DNA of 64,000 nucleotides from Nonomuraea jabiensis (GCF_014204795.1 NZ_JACHMB010000001.1:8878501-8942500); one strand, 5' to 3'; numbered from the stretch's first letter, positions 1-7,964 are shown. The notes: generated by a model not told the origin, from the sequence alone. Made by a program: numbers and translations.

Positions 1-303
1 GAACCCTGGCTGGAAGGCCACCATGAAGCGGTAGGAGGTGGTCTCGCGGGCCAGCGTCGCGGCGGCGGCCCACGGGTCGTCGGTGTGCGGGAAGTTCGGC
101 AGCAGCCCCCCGACGAAGCCGGACTCCTCGGCCGCCCGCGCGACCTCGCCCATGTAGTCGGCGTGGGTGTAGCCGTCGTCGCGGCCGTCCCGCGTGCCGG
201 GGGCGGTGCCGCCCGGGGCGAAACCGCCGCGGCTGCGGACCCTGCGGCGCAGCGACGGCTGGTCGCCCTCCATGTGGATGCGCCAGTAGATGTCAACCGG
301 CAA
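1..303 (-). CDS. SsuD-like FMN-dependent monooxygenase, C-terminus beyond window
   Basis: Luciferase-like (LLM) flavin monooxygenase, N-terminal 101 residues only; the gene runs off the left edge. The reading begins L-P-V-D-I-Y-W-R-I-H-M-E-G-D and carries an alternation of tyrosines and acidic residues (YTHADYMGEVARAAEESGF) typical of the alkanesulfonate monooxygenase group. I chose the TTG start at 303 because AAGGAG lies 7 bases upstream and the preceding gene ends just inside it, an 11-base overlap that implies translational coupling. As last gene of the sulfur operon it would release sulfite from a sulfonate using reduced FMN. The substrate cannot be told from this fragment. Confidence 0.8.
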   Translation of the reverse strand, partial: MPVDIYWRIHMEGDQPSLRRRVRSRGGFAPGGTAPGTRDGRDDGYTHADYMGEVARAAEESGFVGGLLPNFPHTDDPWAAAATLARETTSYRFMVAFQPGF

Positions 304-1096
304 GAGCCTGCTCCTTGAGGTGCTCACCGAGGTGGTAGCCGTCCTCGGTACGGACGAAGAACTCGCTCACGCCGCGGCGGGCGTACTCCTCCACGCGCTC
401 CTCCACGCGGTCGAGCGAGGCCAGGTGGACGCCGTAGCGCAGGCCGGGCAGCTCGGGGACGAGGGCCTCCAGGTCGTCGCCCTCGGCGAAGACGTGCACG
501 TCCGCGTGCCGCCGCGACAGGGCGAGGGCCTCGGGACAGGTGCCGGAGAGCTGCACCTCGGGGAAGGGCGACGCCGACAGCGGCGGGCCGAACCCGCCCG
601 CGGCGACCTCGTAGAAGTCGCCCCGGAAGTCGAACGGCCCGCCGTGCCAGACGCCCTTGGCCACGGCCAGGAACTCGCCGGCGCGGGCATAACGGTCGGG
701 GCCGGTCAGGAAGTCGCCCTGCGCCCTGGCCACGGCCGGGTCCAGGTCCACCGCGAGCCGCCAGCCCAGCCGGCCGGCGGCGAAACGCTGCAGCGAGGCC
801 GAGAGCTTGGCGGCGTAGACGGGGGTGGCGGCCGCGGCGTGGAACCCGGCGACCACGCGCAGGTGCCGGGTACGGCGCAGCGCGTTCGCGGCGACGGTCA
901 GAGACTCCTGCCCGCCGGGGTCGAACGGCACCAGCGCCCCCGCCAGCCCCGCCAGGTCAGCGGCCACGGCGGCCCGGCCGGCCGGATCGGTCAGGGCGGG
1001 CCGCACGTCGGTGACGAACGCGGGCAGCTCCGGCGCGGCGGCGCTCCTGGTGGGCAGGACGACGTGGAAGCGGGTCGTCGCGGGGCGGGTCATCAT
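293..1096 (-). CDS. short LLM-class flavin-dependent oxidoreductase
   Basis: A 267-residue member of the bacterial luciferase/SsuD family. Seen: a beta-strand start TTRFHVVLP, then a TIM-barrel-like pattern with RRTRHLRVVAGFH, GRLGWRLAVDLDPA, and the SGTCPEALALSRRHADVHVF segment that matches the phosphate-binding end of SsuD-type enzymes. Family members are usually 350-380 residues, so about 100 are missing, mostly from the C-terminal side and insertion regions. It overlaps its neighbours on both sides (ATGA with the stub upstream, 11 bases with the SsuD-like gene downstream), so it is translated in the operon. It may be a shortened active oxidase or an accessory subunit of the downstream enzyme; I cannot decide. 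Confidence 0.75.
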   Translation of the reverse strand: MMTRPATTRFHVVLPTRSAAAPELPAFVTDVRPALTDPAGRAAVAADLAGLAGALVPFDPGGQESLTVAANALRRTRHLRVVAGFHAAAATPVYAAKLSASLQRFAAGRLGWRLAVDLDPAVARAQGDFLTGPDRYARAGEFLAVAKGVWHGGPFDFRGDFYEVAAGGFGPPLSASPFPEVQLSGTCPEALALSRRHADVHVFAEGDDLEALVPELPGLRYGVHLASLDRVEERVEEYARRGVSEFFVRTEDGYHLGEHLKEQALAG

Positions 1097-1152
1097 GCCA
1101 CCGCCGCCAGGGCGCCGGTGCAGGGGCTGCCGGAGATCAGCAGGACGGCCAT
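1093..1152 (-). pseudogene. 19-codon stub of an NADPH-dependent FMN reductase
   Basis: Open frame MAVLLISGSPCTGALAAVA between the ATPase and LLM genes. It starts one base after the ATPase stop and its TGA overlaps the next ATG, so it sits in the operon like a gene. The residues match the N-terminal beta-strand and phosphate loop (ISGSP) of SsuE/MsuE-type flavodoxin-fold FMN reductases, which normally run 180-200 residues and are standard members of sulfonate operons. I infer that most of a reductase gene was deleted and the start kept, perhaps because it maintains translational coupling. A short leader peptide unrelated to a reductase is the alternative. Confidence 0.5.
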
Positions 1153-1153
1153 G

Positions 1154-1918
1154 TCAGCTCTTTCCCAGGAGTTCGGTGGAAACGGGCGGCGTGCCCGCGT
1201 GGGTGTCGACGCCGAGGTCGGCGAGCAGGCGGCGGCGCAGCTCCACGAAGACCGGGTCCGTCCGGTCGCGCGGACGGTCGAGGCCGACCCGCAGGTCCGT
1301 GACGAACCGGCCCTCGCGCAGCACCGCGATCCGGTCGGCGAGCAGGATCGCCTCCTCGACGTCGTGCGTGACCAGCACCACGGCCGGGCGGTGCCGGGCG
1401 CACAACTCGGCGATCAGGTCCTGCATGTGCAGCCGGGTGAGCGCGTCGAGCGCGGCGAACGGCTCGTCCAGCAGGAGCAGCTCCGGCTCGCGTACCAGGG
1501 CCCTGGCCAGCGCCACCCGCTGGGCCTCGCCACCGGACAGCGTCGCGGGCCAGGCGTCGGCGTGCCGGCTCAGGCCCACCTCCGCCAGTGCCTCGAGCCC
1601 CTTGGCGCGGGCGGAGCGGCCCTGCCCGATGATCACGTTCGCGAGCGCGCGCTTGGAGGGGATGAGCCGCGGCTCCTGGAAGACGACCGTGCGCACCGGG
1701 GGTACCAGCACGGTTCCGCCGGTGGCGGCGTCCAGGCCGGCGAGGATGCGCAGCAGCGTGGTCTTGCCCGTGCCGCTCGCGCCGAGCAGCGCGAGGAACT
1801 CGCCCCGGCGCACGTCCAGGTCCACGCCGTCGAGCACGGCGCGCTCGCCGAAGACCTTGCGCAGCCCTCTCGTCCGTACGGCGAGCCCCGCCGGCTCCGG
1901 GCTCAGCTTTGGCGTCAT
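1154..1918 (-). CDS. sulfonate-type ABC transporter ATP-binding protein (SsuB-like)
   Basis: 254-residue ABC ATPase. Walker A is GASGTGKTT (about residue 44), the Q-loop is VFQEPRLIP, the signature is LSGGEAQRVALARAL, Walker B is LLLLDEPFAALD, and the switch histidine lies in VTHDVEEAI. The VFQEPRL form of the Q-loop is typical of the nitrate/sulfonate/taurine import group. ATG at 1918 overlaps the permease stop (ATGA), so it is coupled to it. A longer frame open to 2539 has no family similarity before this ATG and lies on top of the permease. It energises import of the compound processed by the desulfinase and monooxygenases of the same operon. Confidence 0.9.
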   Translation of the reverse strand: MTPKLSPEPAGLAVRTRGLRKVFGERAVLDGVDLDVRRGEFLALLGASGTGKTTLLRILAGLDAATGGTVLVPPVRTVVFQEPRLIPSKRALANVIIGQGRSARAKGLEALAEVGLSRHADAWPATLSGGEAQRVALARALVREPELLLLDEPFAALDALTRLHMQDLIAELCARHRPAVVLVTHDVEEAILLADRIAVLREGRFVTDLRVGLDRPRDRTDPVFVELRRRLLADLGVDTHAGTPPVSTELLGKS

Positions 1919-2736
1919 CGGATGCTCACCGCCCTGCGCCACGGCATCGTTCCCCGTTCGACCAGCCGCAGCGCCAGGTCGGCCAGCAGCCCGATCACGG
2001 CGTAGAGCAGCACGCACAGCGCCAGGATGTCGGTACGCAGGTAGTCGGTGGCCCGGGCCATGAGGTAGCCGAGCCCGGCCGTCACGTTGATCTCCTCGGC
2101 GGCGATGAGCGCGATCACGCTGAGCGTGGTGGCCAGGCGCAGCCCGGCGAAGACCGACGGCAGCGCGCCCGGCAGCACGACCTCGCGGGCGATCGCGAGC
2201 CGGCCGAGGCCGAACGAGCGGGCCGCCTCCACGACCTTGCGGTCCACGTTGCGCACGCCGCTGGAGACGTTGACGTACATGGGGAAGGTGCAGGCCACGC
2301 CGATCAGCAGGATCTTGGAGGCCTCCTCGATCCCGAACCAGACGACGAACAGCGAGGTCAGCGCCAGGAAGGGGATGGCGCGCAGCGCCTGCATCGAGGA
2401 GTCCACCAGCTCCTCGCCGAGCCGGGTGAAGCCGGAGACGACGCCCAGCAGCAGTCCGGTGGAGGCGCCCAGCACCAGGCCGAGGCCGGCCCGGGTGATG
2501 GACACGCGCAGCGCCTCCGGGAGCTGGCCGTCGGCCCACAACTCGCCGAAGGTCCTGACGACGTCCTGGGGGCCGGCGAGCACGTCCTTGGTGAGGGCGC
2601 CGGAGGCGGTGGCCGCGTACCAGGCCGCCAGCAGCAGGACCGGGCCGATGGCCCGCAGCACGAACGTCAGCGCTGGCGCGCGTCCGGCGGCGCGGGGCGG
2701 GTTCGGGGCGACGAGCCCCTGCACTGCGGCGCTCAT
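1915..2736 (-). CDS. sulfonate-type ABC transporter permease (SsuC-like)
   Basis: 273-residue inner-membrane permease with about six hydrophobic helices. The cytoplasmic EAA-type coupling loop reads VVEAARSFGLGRLAIAREVVLPGALPSVFAGL (written here only to locate it, near residues 165-196), the hallmark of the BPD_transp_1 family of nitrate/sulfonate importers. ATG at 2736 overlaps the binding-protein stop. It forms the channel with the ATPase encoded next. Confidence 0.9.
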   Translation of the reverse strand: MSAAVQGLVAPNPPRAAGRAPALTFVLRAIGPVLLLAAWYAATASGALTKDVLAGPQDVVRTFGELWADGQLPEALRVSITRAGLGLVLGASTGLLLGVVSGFTRLGEELVDSSMQALRAIPFLALTSLFVVWFGIEEASKILLIGVACTFPMYVNVSSGVRNVDRKVVEAARSFGLGRLAIAREVVLPGALPSVFAGLRLATTLSVIALIAAEEINVTAGLGYLMARATDYLRTDILALCVLLYAVIGLLADLALRLVERGTMPWRRAVSIR

Positions 2737-3722
2737 TGCTTCGCGTTCCCCAGCGTCGTCACGTCCACGACGTGCTGGGAGACGTCCAGCGGCGCGGTGA
2801 GCACCTTCTGGTCGAGGAAGAACTTCGCGACCTCCTGATATTTCGCGATCTCAGACGCGGTGACCGCCTGGGCGGGCTTGCCCTTCTTCTGGATGTCGAC
2901 CACCAGGTCCTTCTGCTTGCCCTGCACGGCCTGCGGGCCCGCCTGGGTGAAGACGTTCAGGTACGCCGCCGGGTCGGCGATCTCCTTCGCGCTGCCCTCC
3001 TTGAGGAACTCGAACAGCGCCTTGACCACCTCGGGATGCTCGTCGAGCAGCTTGTTGGCGGCCACGTAGATCACGTAGTTGTCCGACTTGATGGCCTCGC
3101 CGTCGGCCAGGATCCGCGCGTCCAGGTCGGTGACGGCGGGGATGAGGAAGGTGGAGAACGTCGACCAGGCGTCCACCTTGCCCGAGCCGAAGACCGGTGC
3201 GGTCTGCGGCGGCTGCAGGTAGACGCGCTTGACCTTGTCCACCGGCACGTTGAACGTCTGCAGCGCCTTGAGCAGCAGGTACTCGCTGGTGCCGCCGTGG
3301 CCGACGGCCACGCTGCGCCCGGCCAGGTCCGCGACCGACTTGATCGGCGAGCCGTTCTTGACCACGATCCCCTCGCCGGCGAGGTCGGGCGGCACCGTGG
3401 CGAAGATCTTGAAGCTGGGTTTGACGGCCAGCGCGGTGACGCCGGCGGTGATCGAGCCGGTCGCGACGTCGAGCGAGCCGGCGTTGATGGCCTGGGCGGC
3501 GGGGGCGAAGACGGAGAAGTCACCGGCCCACTTCACCTTGGCGTTGACCTTGGCCAGGGCGGCGTCCAGGCTGCCGTCCTTCTTCGCGACGGCCAGGAAG
3601 CCGCTGTTGCCCGGGTCCGCGATCCGCACGACCACCTGCTCCTGGGCGGCGGTGGCGCCGGTGCCGCCGCCACAGGCCGCGGCCAGGAGGACGAGAGGGG
3701 CGGCGAGCAGCAGCTTACGCAT
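2733..3722 (-). CDS. sulfonate/nitrate-type ABC substrate-binding lipoprotein (SsuA-like)
   Basis: 329-residue periplasmic-binding-fold protein. A short signal sequence MRKLLLAAPLVLLAAAC ends with a lipobox (LAAAC), so it should be a membrane-anchored lipoprotein. The body has the NMT1/SsuA pattern: an INAGSLDVATGSITA segment, then IKSVADLAGRSVAVGHGGTSEY with the ligand-loop glycines, and LLDEHPEVVKALFEF near the C-terminus. It overlaps the DszB-like gene by 8 bases and the permease by 4. It captures the organosulfur compound outside the cell. Confidence 0.88.
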   Translation of the reverse strand: MRKLLLAAPLVLLAAACGGGTGATAAQEQVVVRIADPGNSGFLAVAKKDGSLDAALAKVNAKVKWAGDFSVFAPAAQAINAGSLDVATGSITAGVTALAVKPSFKIFATVPPDLAGEGIVVKNGSPIKSVADLAGRSVAVGHGGTSEYLLLKALQTFNVPVDKVKRVYLQPPQTAPVFGSGKVDAWSTFSTFLIPAVTDLDARILADGEAIKSDNYVIYVAANKLLDEHPEVVKALFEFLKEGSAKEIADPAAYLNVFTQAGPQAVQGKQKDLVVDIQKKGKPAQAVTASEIAKYQEVAKFFLDQKVLTAPLDVSQHVVDVTTLGNAKQ

Positions 3723-4689
3723 GGGGGACTCCTTGGAGCGGGGTGTGGTCGGCCCAGGCCGCGACGTCCACGGGCGACTGGAGGAAGCGGTGGCCGCGCA
3801 GGAAGTGCTCCTGCCGGGCCAGCAGGTCGAGGCGTTCGGGCGACAGGTCCAGGTGGAGCGAGGCGCCGGGGACGTAGGCGGCGGCCACGCCGGTCGCGCC
3901 CGCGCCGGTCTCGGCGCCGAGGATCCTGGCGACCTCCGCCGGATGATCGGCGGCCCAGTCGGCCGCCCGCAGCAGGACGCCGAGGAAGCGGGTGACCACG
4001 TCGGGGTGCTCGTCGAGCAGGCGCTGGTGCACGGTGATCGGCCGCGGGGTGCCGTTGTTCACCCGCGCCCGCCGGTCCGGCACGGCGTCGAGGTCGATGC
4101 CGACCTCCGCGCCATGGCGCAGGGCGGCCTCGACGGCGAGCGCGCCCTTGACGTAGACCGCGTCCACCTCGCCGGCGGCCAGCGCGGCCAGCTCGGCCTC
4201 CCACTGGCCGCCGCCCGGCTCGGCCGGGACGTCCACCAGCTCGGCGTCGCCGAGGCCGAGCCCGGCCAGCGACAGCGCTCCGTGGAAGCCGCGCAGGGCC
4301 ATGGCCCGCCAGAAGTCGATCGCGATGCGGTGCCGGGGAACGGCCAGGCGCAGGCCCTTGAGCTGCTCGGGGCGCTCCAGAGCGGTGCCGGCGCGGACCA
4401 GGACGGCCTGGTGCTCCTCGATCCAGGTGAGCCCGATGAGCCGGGTGGCCTCGCCGCGGGAGCGCGCCCAGAGCGCGGGCACGTTGCCGCCCTCGCGGAA
4501 CAGGCCGGTCAGGGCGTGGGTGTAGTGCGTCTCGCGGGGGACGCCAGGCGAGTCGTCCTGCAGGGACCGGACCTCGATCCCGTCGGCGGCGAACTCCCCG
4601 GCCAGCCAGCCCTGGTCCGCCGCGATGCCCGTCGCGGTGGGCACGGGACAGCGGGTGAACCAGATGGTGTCGAGTGCGGCTGTGGTCAT
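3715..4689 (-). CDS. DszB-like aryl-sulfinate desulfinase
   Basis: 324 residues, first gene of the operon. It has the binding-protein fold but no signal peptide or lipobox, so it is cytoplasmic. It carries the catalytic features known from DszB (2'-hydroxybiphenyl-2-sulfinate desulfinase): Cys14 in TRCPVPTA (DszB Cys27 in NCPVPNA), His55, and Arg65 in the RxGG loop FREGGNVPALW. The His-to-Arg spacing is 10 residues as in DszB (His60, Arg70). The C-terminal stretch LLARQEHFLRGHRFLQ also aligns with the DszB tail. I infer C-S cleavage of a sulfinate, releasing sulfite. Such proteins are usually annotated as binding proteins. The biphenyl-specific substrate is not implied. No clear ribosome site precedes the ATG. 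Confidence 0.7.
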   Translation of the reverse strand: MTTAALDTIWFTRCPVPTATGIAADQGWLAGEFAADGIEVRSLQDDSPGVPRETHYTHALTGLFREGGNVPALWARSRGEATRLIGLTWIEEHQAVLVRAGTALERPEQLKGLRLAVPRHRIAIDFWRAMALRGFHGALSLAGLGLGDAELVDVPAEPGGGQWEAELAALAAGEVDAVYVKGALAVEAALRHGAEVGIDLDAVPDRRARVNNGTPRPITVHQRLLDEHPDVVTRFLGVLLRAADWAADHPAEVARILGAETGAGATGVAAAYVPGASLHLDLSPERLDLLARQEHFLRGHRFLQSPVDVAAWADHTPLQGVPHA

Positions 4690-4815
4690 GGGAGAGAGTT
4701 TGCTAGTAAATTGGTAGGGAATGCAAAGAATATCCCGCGATGCGGGAAGCGTTCCCGGCCGGACCGGCTCTCACCTGGTCACGGCTCTCCCTACTCGGAA
4801 GACGGAGTTTCCCGC
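4690..4815. promoter_or_regulatory. divergent promoter region with palindrome, sulfur operon / IclR gene
   Basis: The 126-base gap between the sulfur operon (leftward) and the IclR gene (rightward). A perfect hairpin-like palindrome TCCCGC-GAT-GCGGGA lies at 4733-4747, and an AT-rich stretch (TTTGCTAGTAAATTGGTA, 4699-4716) in an otherwise GC-rich sequence probably holds the leftward promoter. IclR-family proteins usually bind such divergent regions, so the palindrome is the likely operator; this is inference. Confidence 0.5.
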
Positions 4816-5604
4816 ATGGCAGCAGAAGGCGGCGTCCAGTCCGTGCGCAGGGCGATCGGCGTGCTCGACTGCTTCGGCGGTGGGGACGCCTCGCTCAGCC
4901 TGTCCGACCTCTCGCGCCGGATGGGGCTGTCCACCTCGACCACGCACCGCCTGGCCAGGACGCTGACCGGCGCCGGCTTCCTGGAACAGGAGGCGCGCAC
5001 GGGCCGCTACCGGCTCGGCCCGTCGATCACCGAGCTGGGCCAGCTCTCCTTCCACCGGCGCGGCCTGCACCGCATCCCGCCCGAGCTGGCCGAGCTGGCC
5101 CGGATCACCTCCGCCACCGTGGACCTGGCCGTCCGCAACGACCGGCACGCGGTCATCCTGAGCGGCGGCTCGCTCAACCCCGACAGCGGCATCGGCCTGC
5201 GCCGCCCGTTGCACTCCACGGCGCTGGGCAAGGTTCTGCTGGCCTGGGACCCGGAGGGCAGGGCGGACCTGGAAGCGCTCGGGCCCCTGCGGGCGCTGAC
5301 CGGCCGCACGATCGTGGACCACGGCGAGCTGCGCGCCGAGCTGGACCGCGTACGCGAGGCCGGGTACGCGCTCAACGACGGGGAGTCGGGCGACGGCATC
5401 CGCACGGTCGCGGTGCCGGTGCTCGACCGGCAGGGCCACGCTCGTTACGCGCTGGCCGTGCGCTCCACGCCGCTGGTCATGAGCGACGCGCGGATCGACT
5501 GGTTCGTCACGCACGCGCGGGCCTGCGCGCGGGCGCTGGAAGTGCTGCTGATCCCGCCCGCCGAGCGCCGCCTGCGCACCTCCGACGGGTGGGCCCCAGC
5601 GTGA
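4816..5604 (+). CDS. IclR-family transcriptional regulator
   Basis: 262 residues. The N-terminal winged helix-turn-helix is SVRRAIGVLDCF followed by LSDLSRRMGLSTSTTHRLARTL (split here only by the text), and the C-terminal effector domain has the family landmarks RRPLHSTALGKVLLA, LDRVREAGYALNDGES and GIRTVAVPVLD. The ATG at 4816 has GGAG 8 bases upstream. It is transcribed away from the sulfur operon and most likely represses or activates it in response to an organosulfur compound. Confidence 0.9.
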   Translation: MAAEGGVQSVRRAIGVLDCFGGGDASLSLSDLSRRMGLSTSTTHRLARTLTGAGFLEQEARTGRYRLGPSITELGQLSFHRRGLHRIPPELAELARITSATVDLAVRNDRHAVILSGGSLNPDSGIGLRRPLHSTALGKVLLAWDPEGRADLEALGPLRALTGRTIVDHGELRAELDRVREAGYALNDGESGDGIRTVAVPVLDRQGHARYALAVRSTPLVMSDARIDWFVTHARACARALEVLLIPPAERRLRTSDGWAPA

Positions 5605-5636
5605 TGACGCGGCCGCACTGTGCGGCGCGCGCGTCA
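5605..5636. terminator. bidirectional hairpin between convergent genes
   Basis: Stem GCCGCA-CTG-TGCGGC flanked by an outer pair TGACGCG/CGCGTCA with a 3-base bulge. It sits directly between the stops of the IclR and peptidase genes and includes the peptidase stop codon. There is no T-run, as is common in actinomycetes. Confidence 0.5.
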
Positions 5637-6590
5637 AAGACGGAAGCGGTCGGTGGCGTCGATCAGGCGGTGCCGGGTGCCGGGCTCGGAACCGCCGTGG
5701 CCCGCGTCCTCGACGAGGTGGAACTCGGCCTCGGGCCAGGCCTGGTGCAGATCCCAGGCCTGGTCGGGCGGCGTCTTCATGTCGTAGCGGCCGTTGACGA
5801 TGACGGCGGGGATGTGCCGGATGCGGTCGACGCCCGCCAACAGGCCCTCCTTGGGGAGGAAACCGCCGTTGCTGATGTAGTGGTGGGTGATGCGGGCGAA
5901 AAGGAGGACGGCGCCGTCGTCGAGCTCCGGCGGGTCGACCGGCAGCAGGGTGTTGGCCGAGAACTCCCAGCCCATCCAGGCGCGGGCGGCCGGGAGATGG
6001 ACGGCGGGGTCGGGGTCGCCGATGCGGCGGCCGTACGCGGCGACCAGGTCGTGTCGCTCGTCGGCGGGGATCGCGTCGCGGAACGCGGCCCACTCGGCGG
6101 GGAAGAGCCGGGCCGCGCCGGTGGAGGTGAACGTCCAGTCCTCGTCGGAGGGCCGGACGAGGTAGACGCCGCGGAGCACGAGTTCGGTGACACGGTCGGG
6201 GTGGGCCTGGGCGTACGAGAGGGCGAGGGTGCTGCCCCAGCTTCCGCCGAAGACCAGCCAGCGGTCGACGGACAGGTGCTCGCGGAGCCGCTCCATGTCG
6301 GCGACCAGGTGCGCGGTGGTGTTGTGCTCCAGCGACACCCCCGGGCCCGCGGCGCTCGGCCGGCTGGCGCCGCAGTTGCGCTGGTCGAACAGCACGATCC
6401 GGTACGCGTCCGGGTCGAAGAACCGGCGGAAGGCGGGCAGGATGCCGCCGCCGGGCCCGCCGTGCAGGAAGACCGCGGGCTTGCCGGCCGGGTTTCCGCA
6501 GACCTCCCAGTAGATCTCGTTGCCGTCTCCGACGTCGAGCAGACCGGAGTCGTACGGTTCGATCGGCGGATAGAACTCCTTCAGCGCCAT
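5634..6590 (-). CDS. pip: prolyl aminopeptidase, alpha/beta hydrolase family
   Basis: 318 residues, the normal length for family S33 prolyl iminopeptidase. The oxyanion-hole motif is HGGPGGG (residues 43-49), the nucleophile is Ser117 in GGSWGS, and the triad is completed by Asp270 (NGRYDMKTPP) and His298 (DAGHGG). FDQRNCGAS and LVLRGVYL are typical of the family. It cleaves N-terminal proline from peptides in the cytoplasm. The ATG at 6590 is the obvious start. It is convergent with the IclR gene and has no partner genes. Confidence 0.92.
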   Translation of the reverse strand: MALKEFYPPIEPYDSGLLDVGDGNEIYWEVCGNPAGKPAVFLHGGPGGGILPAFRRFFDPDAYRIVLFDQRNCGASRPSAAGPGVSLEHNTTAHLVADMERLREHLSVDRWLVFGGSWGSTLALSYAQAHPDRVTELVLRGVYLVRPSDEDWTFTSTGAARLFPAEWAAFRDAIPADERHDLVAAYGRRIGDPDPAVHLPAARAWMGWEFSANTLLPVDPPELDDGAVLLFARITHHYISNGGFLPKEGLLAGVDRIRHIPAVIVNGRYDMKTPPDQAWDLHQAWPEAEFHLVEDAGHGGSEPGTRHRLIDATDRFRL

Positions 6591-6608
6591 CAGAGTCTCC
6601 CGAGGGAA

Positions 6609-6628
6609 CCGTCGTCTTCAGGCGACGG
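6609..6628. repeat. hairpin resembling an IS605-type right end
   Basis: CCGTCG-TCTTCAGG-CGACGG followed by GGGAGTGG. This shape (GC stem, CTTCA-type loop, then GGAGT) is like the right-end hairpin of the TnpB element at 7972-7991. It may be the left boundary of that element or a relic of another. Confidence 0.35.
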
Positions 6629-6767
6629 GGGAGTGGGGAGCGGGAGGGCCGCCAGGGCCCGAGCGTGCCTTGGCCTGTCAGGTGCGCGGGTCACAGGTTT
6701 CCTTCCGGGTTTTGTCGGTGCCGGCCGATATCGTGGTGGTCTCGTTACCGAGCGTGGGGGGTGGGGT

Positions 6768-7964
6768 GTGCGCAGGTCGTTCAAGTTCCTGCTGCGTCTC
6801 ACCGTAAAGCAGGGCGCCGCACTGGCCGCCTGCCTGGAGGACCACCGCACGCTGTACAACGCGGCTCTTGAGCACCGCCGTACGGCCTACCGCAAAGCCG
6901 GGGTGACGGTGCGCTACGGCGAGCAGTCGGCGGAGCTGAAGCACATCCGCGCCGACGACCCGAGCGGTCAGGGCCGGTGGTCGTTCTCCTCTCAGCAGGC
7001 CACGCTGCGCAGGCTGGACAAGGCGTACCGGGCCTTCTTCGACCGCGTCAAAGCAGGCCGCACGCCAGGGTTGCCGCGTTTCAAGGGGCGGGGCTGGTTC
7101 GACACGGTTGAGTGGCCCAAGGACGGTGACGGCTGCCGGTGGGACTCCCAGCCACACCACCCGGCCGCGACCTACGTGCGGTTGCAGGGCGTCGGTCAGG
7201 TGCGGGTCCACCAGCACCGCCGGGTGCTGGGCATCGTCAAGACGATCAGCGTCAAGCGGGAAGGCGCCCGCTGGTTCGTCGTGCTGTCGTGCGATGAGGT
7301 GCCCGCACGCCCCCTTCCCGCCACGGGTGCGGTCGCGGGTGTTGACGTGGGTGTCGCCTGGCTGGCCACGACCAGCGACGGCGACCACCTCGACAACCAG
7401 CGCCACCTCGCCGCCTGCGCGAGCCGGCTGGCAGCGGCCCAGCGGAAGCTGGCCGGTAAGAGACGAGGATCCCAGCGGCGCGGTAAGGCCGTTGCGCGGG
7501 TGGCGGCGCTGCATGCCAAGGTGCGGCGGCAACGCCTTGATGCGGCGCACAAGGCCGCGCTTGCGCTGGTTCGCGGCTATGACGTGATCGTGCATGAAGC
7601 GCTGAATGTGGCGGGCATGACCCGGCGTGCCGCGCCGAAACCGGACGGCGAAGGCGGCTACCTGCCCAACGGGCAAGCGGCTAAATCCGGGCTGAACAAG
7701 AGCATTCTCGACGCGGGTTGGTCGGCGTTCTTGACGATCCTGTCGCACAAGGCTGAAAGCGCCGGTCGACAGCTGATCGCGGTGAACCCGGCCAACACCT
7801 CTCGTACGTGCTCGCGTTGCGGGCACTGCGCGAAGGACAACCGTGTCACCCAGGCCGTCTTCCGGTGTACGGGGTACGGGTTTTGCGGGCACGCCGACGT
7901 GAACGCGGCGATCAACATCTTGAGGGCAGGGCTTGCCCTTCGTGAGGCTGCGCAAGCGGCTTAG
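6768..7964 (+). CDS. tnpB: TnpB RNA-guided nuclease (IS605 OrfB family)
   Basis: 398 residues from a GTG start; VRRSFKFLLRLTVKQ is the usual TnpB beginning. The N-terminal half has LYNAALEHRR and the PRFKGRG loop. The RuvC nuclease triad is intact: Asp193 (AGVDVGVAW), Glu277 (IVHEALN) and Asp377 (GHADVNAAINIL). The zinc ribbon has Cys348 and Cys351 (TCSRCGHC), but the second knuckle reads FRCTGYGFCGH, so the expected Cys370 is Tyr, with Cys373 nearby. It should cut DNA guided by an omega RNA made from the right end. Probably active apart from the unusual zinc site. Confidence 0.9.
   Translation: MRRSFKFLLRLTVKQGAALAACLEDHRTLYNAALEHRRTAYRKAGVTVRYGEQSAELKHIRADDPSGQGRWSFSSQQATLRRLDKAYRAFFDRVKAGRTPGLPRFKGRGWFDTVEWPKDGDGCRWDSQPHHPAATYVRLQGVGQVRVHQHRRVLGIVKTISVKREGARWFVVLSCDEVPARPLPATGAVAGVDVGVAWLATTSDGDHLDNQRHLAACASRLAAAQRKLAGKRRGSQRRGKAVARVAALHAKVRRQRLDAAHKAALALVRGYDVIVHEALNVAGMTRRAAPKPDGEGGYLPNGQAAKSGLNKSILDAGWSAFLTILSHKAESAGRQLIAVNPANTSRTCSRCGHCAKDNRVTQAVFRCTGYGFCGHADVNAAINILRAGLALREAAQAA

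Noticed and set aside
290..2005. 571-codon open frame on the plus strand over the sulfur operon
   Set aside because: It is the antisense shadow of genes with clear family motifs; its composition is Arg/Gly/Ala-rich without domains. The same holds for many other long frames opposite real genes (for example 22-25 kb and 61-63 kb).
3715..4689. Annotation as a second ABC substrate-binding protein
   Set aside because: No signal peptide or lipobox, and it carries the Cys/His/Arg desulfinase set; a lipoprotein binding protein is already encoded next to it.
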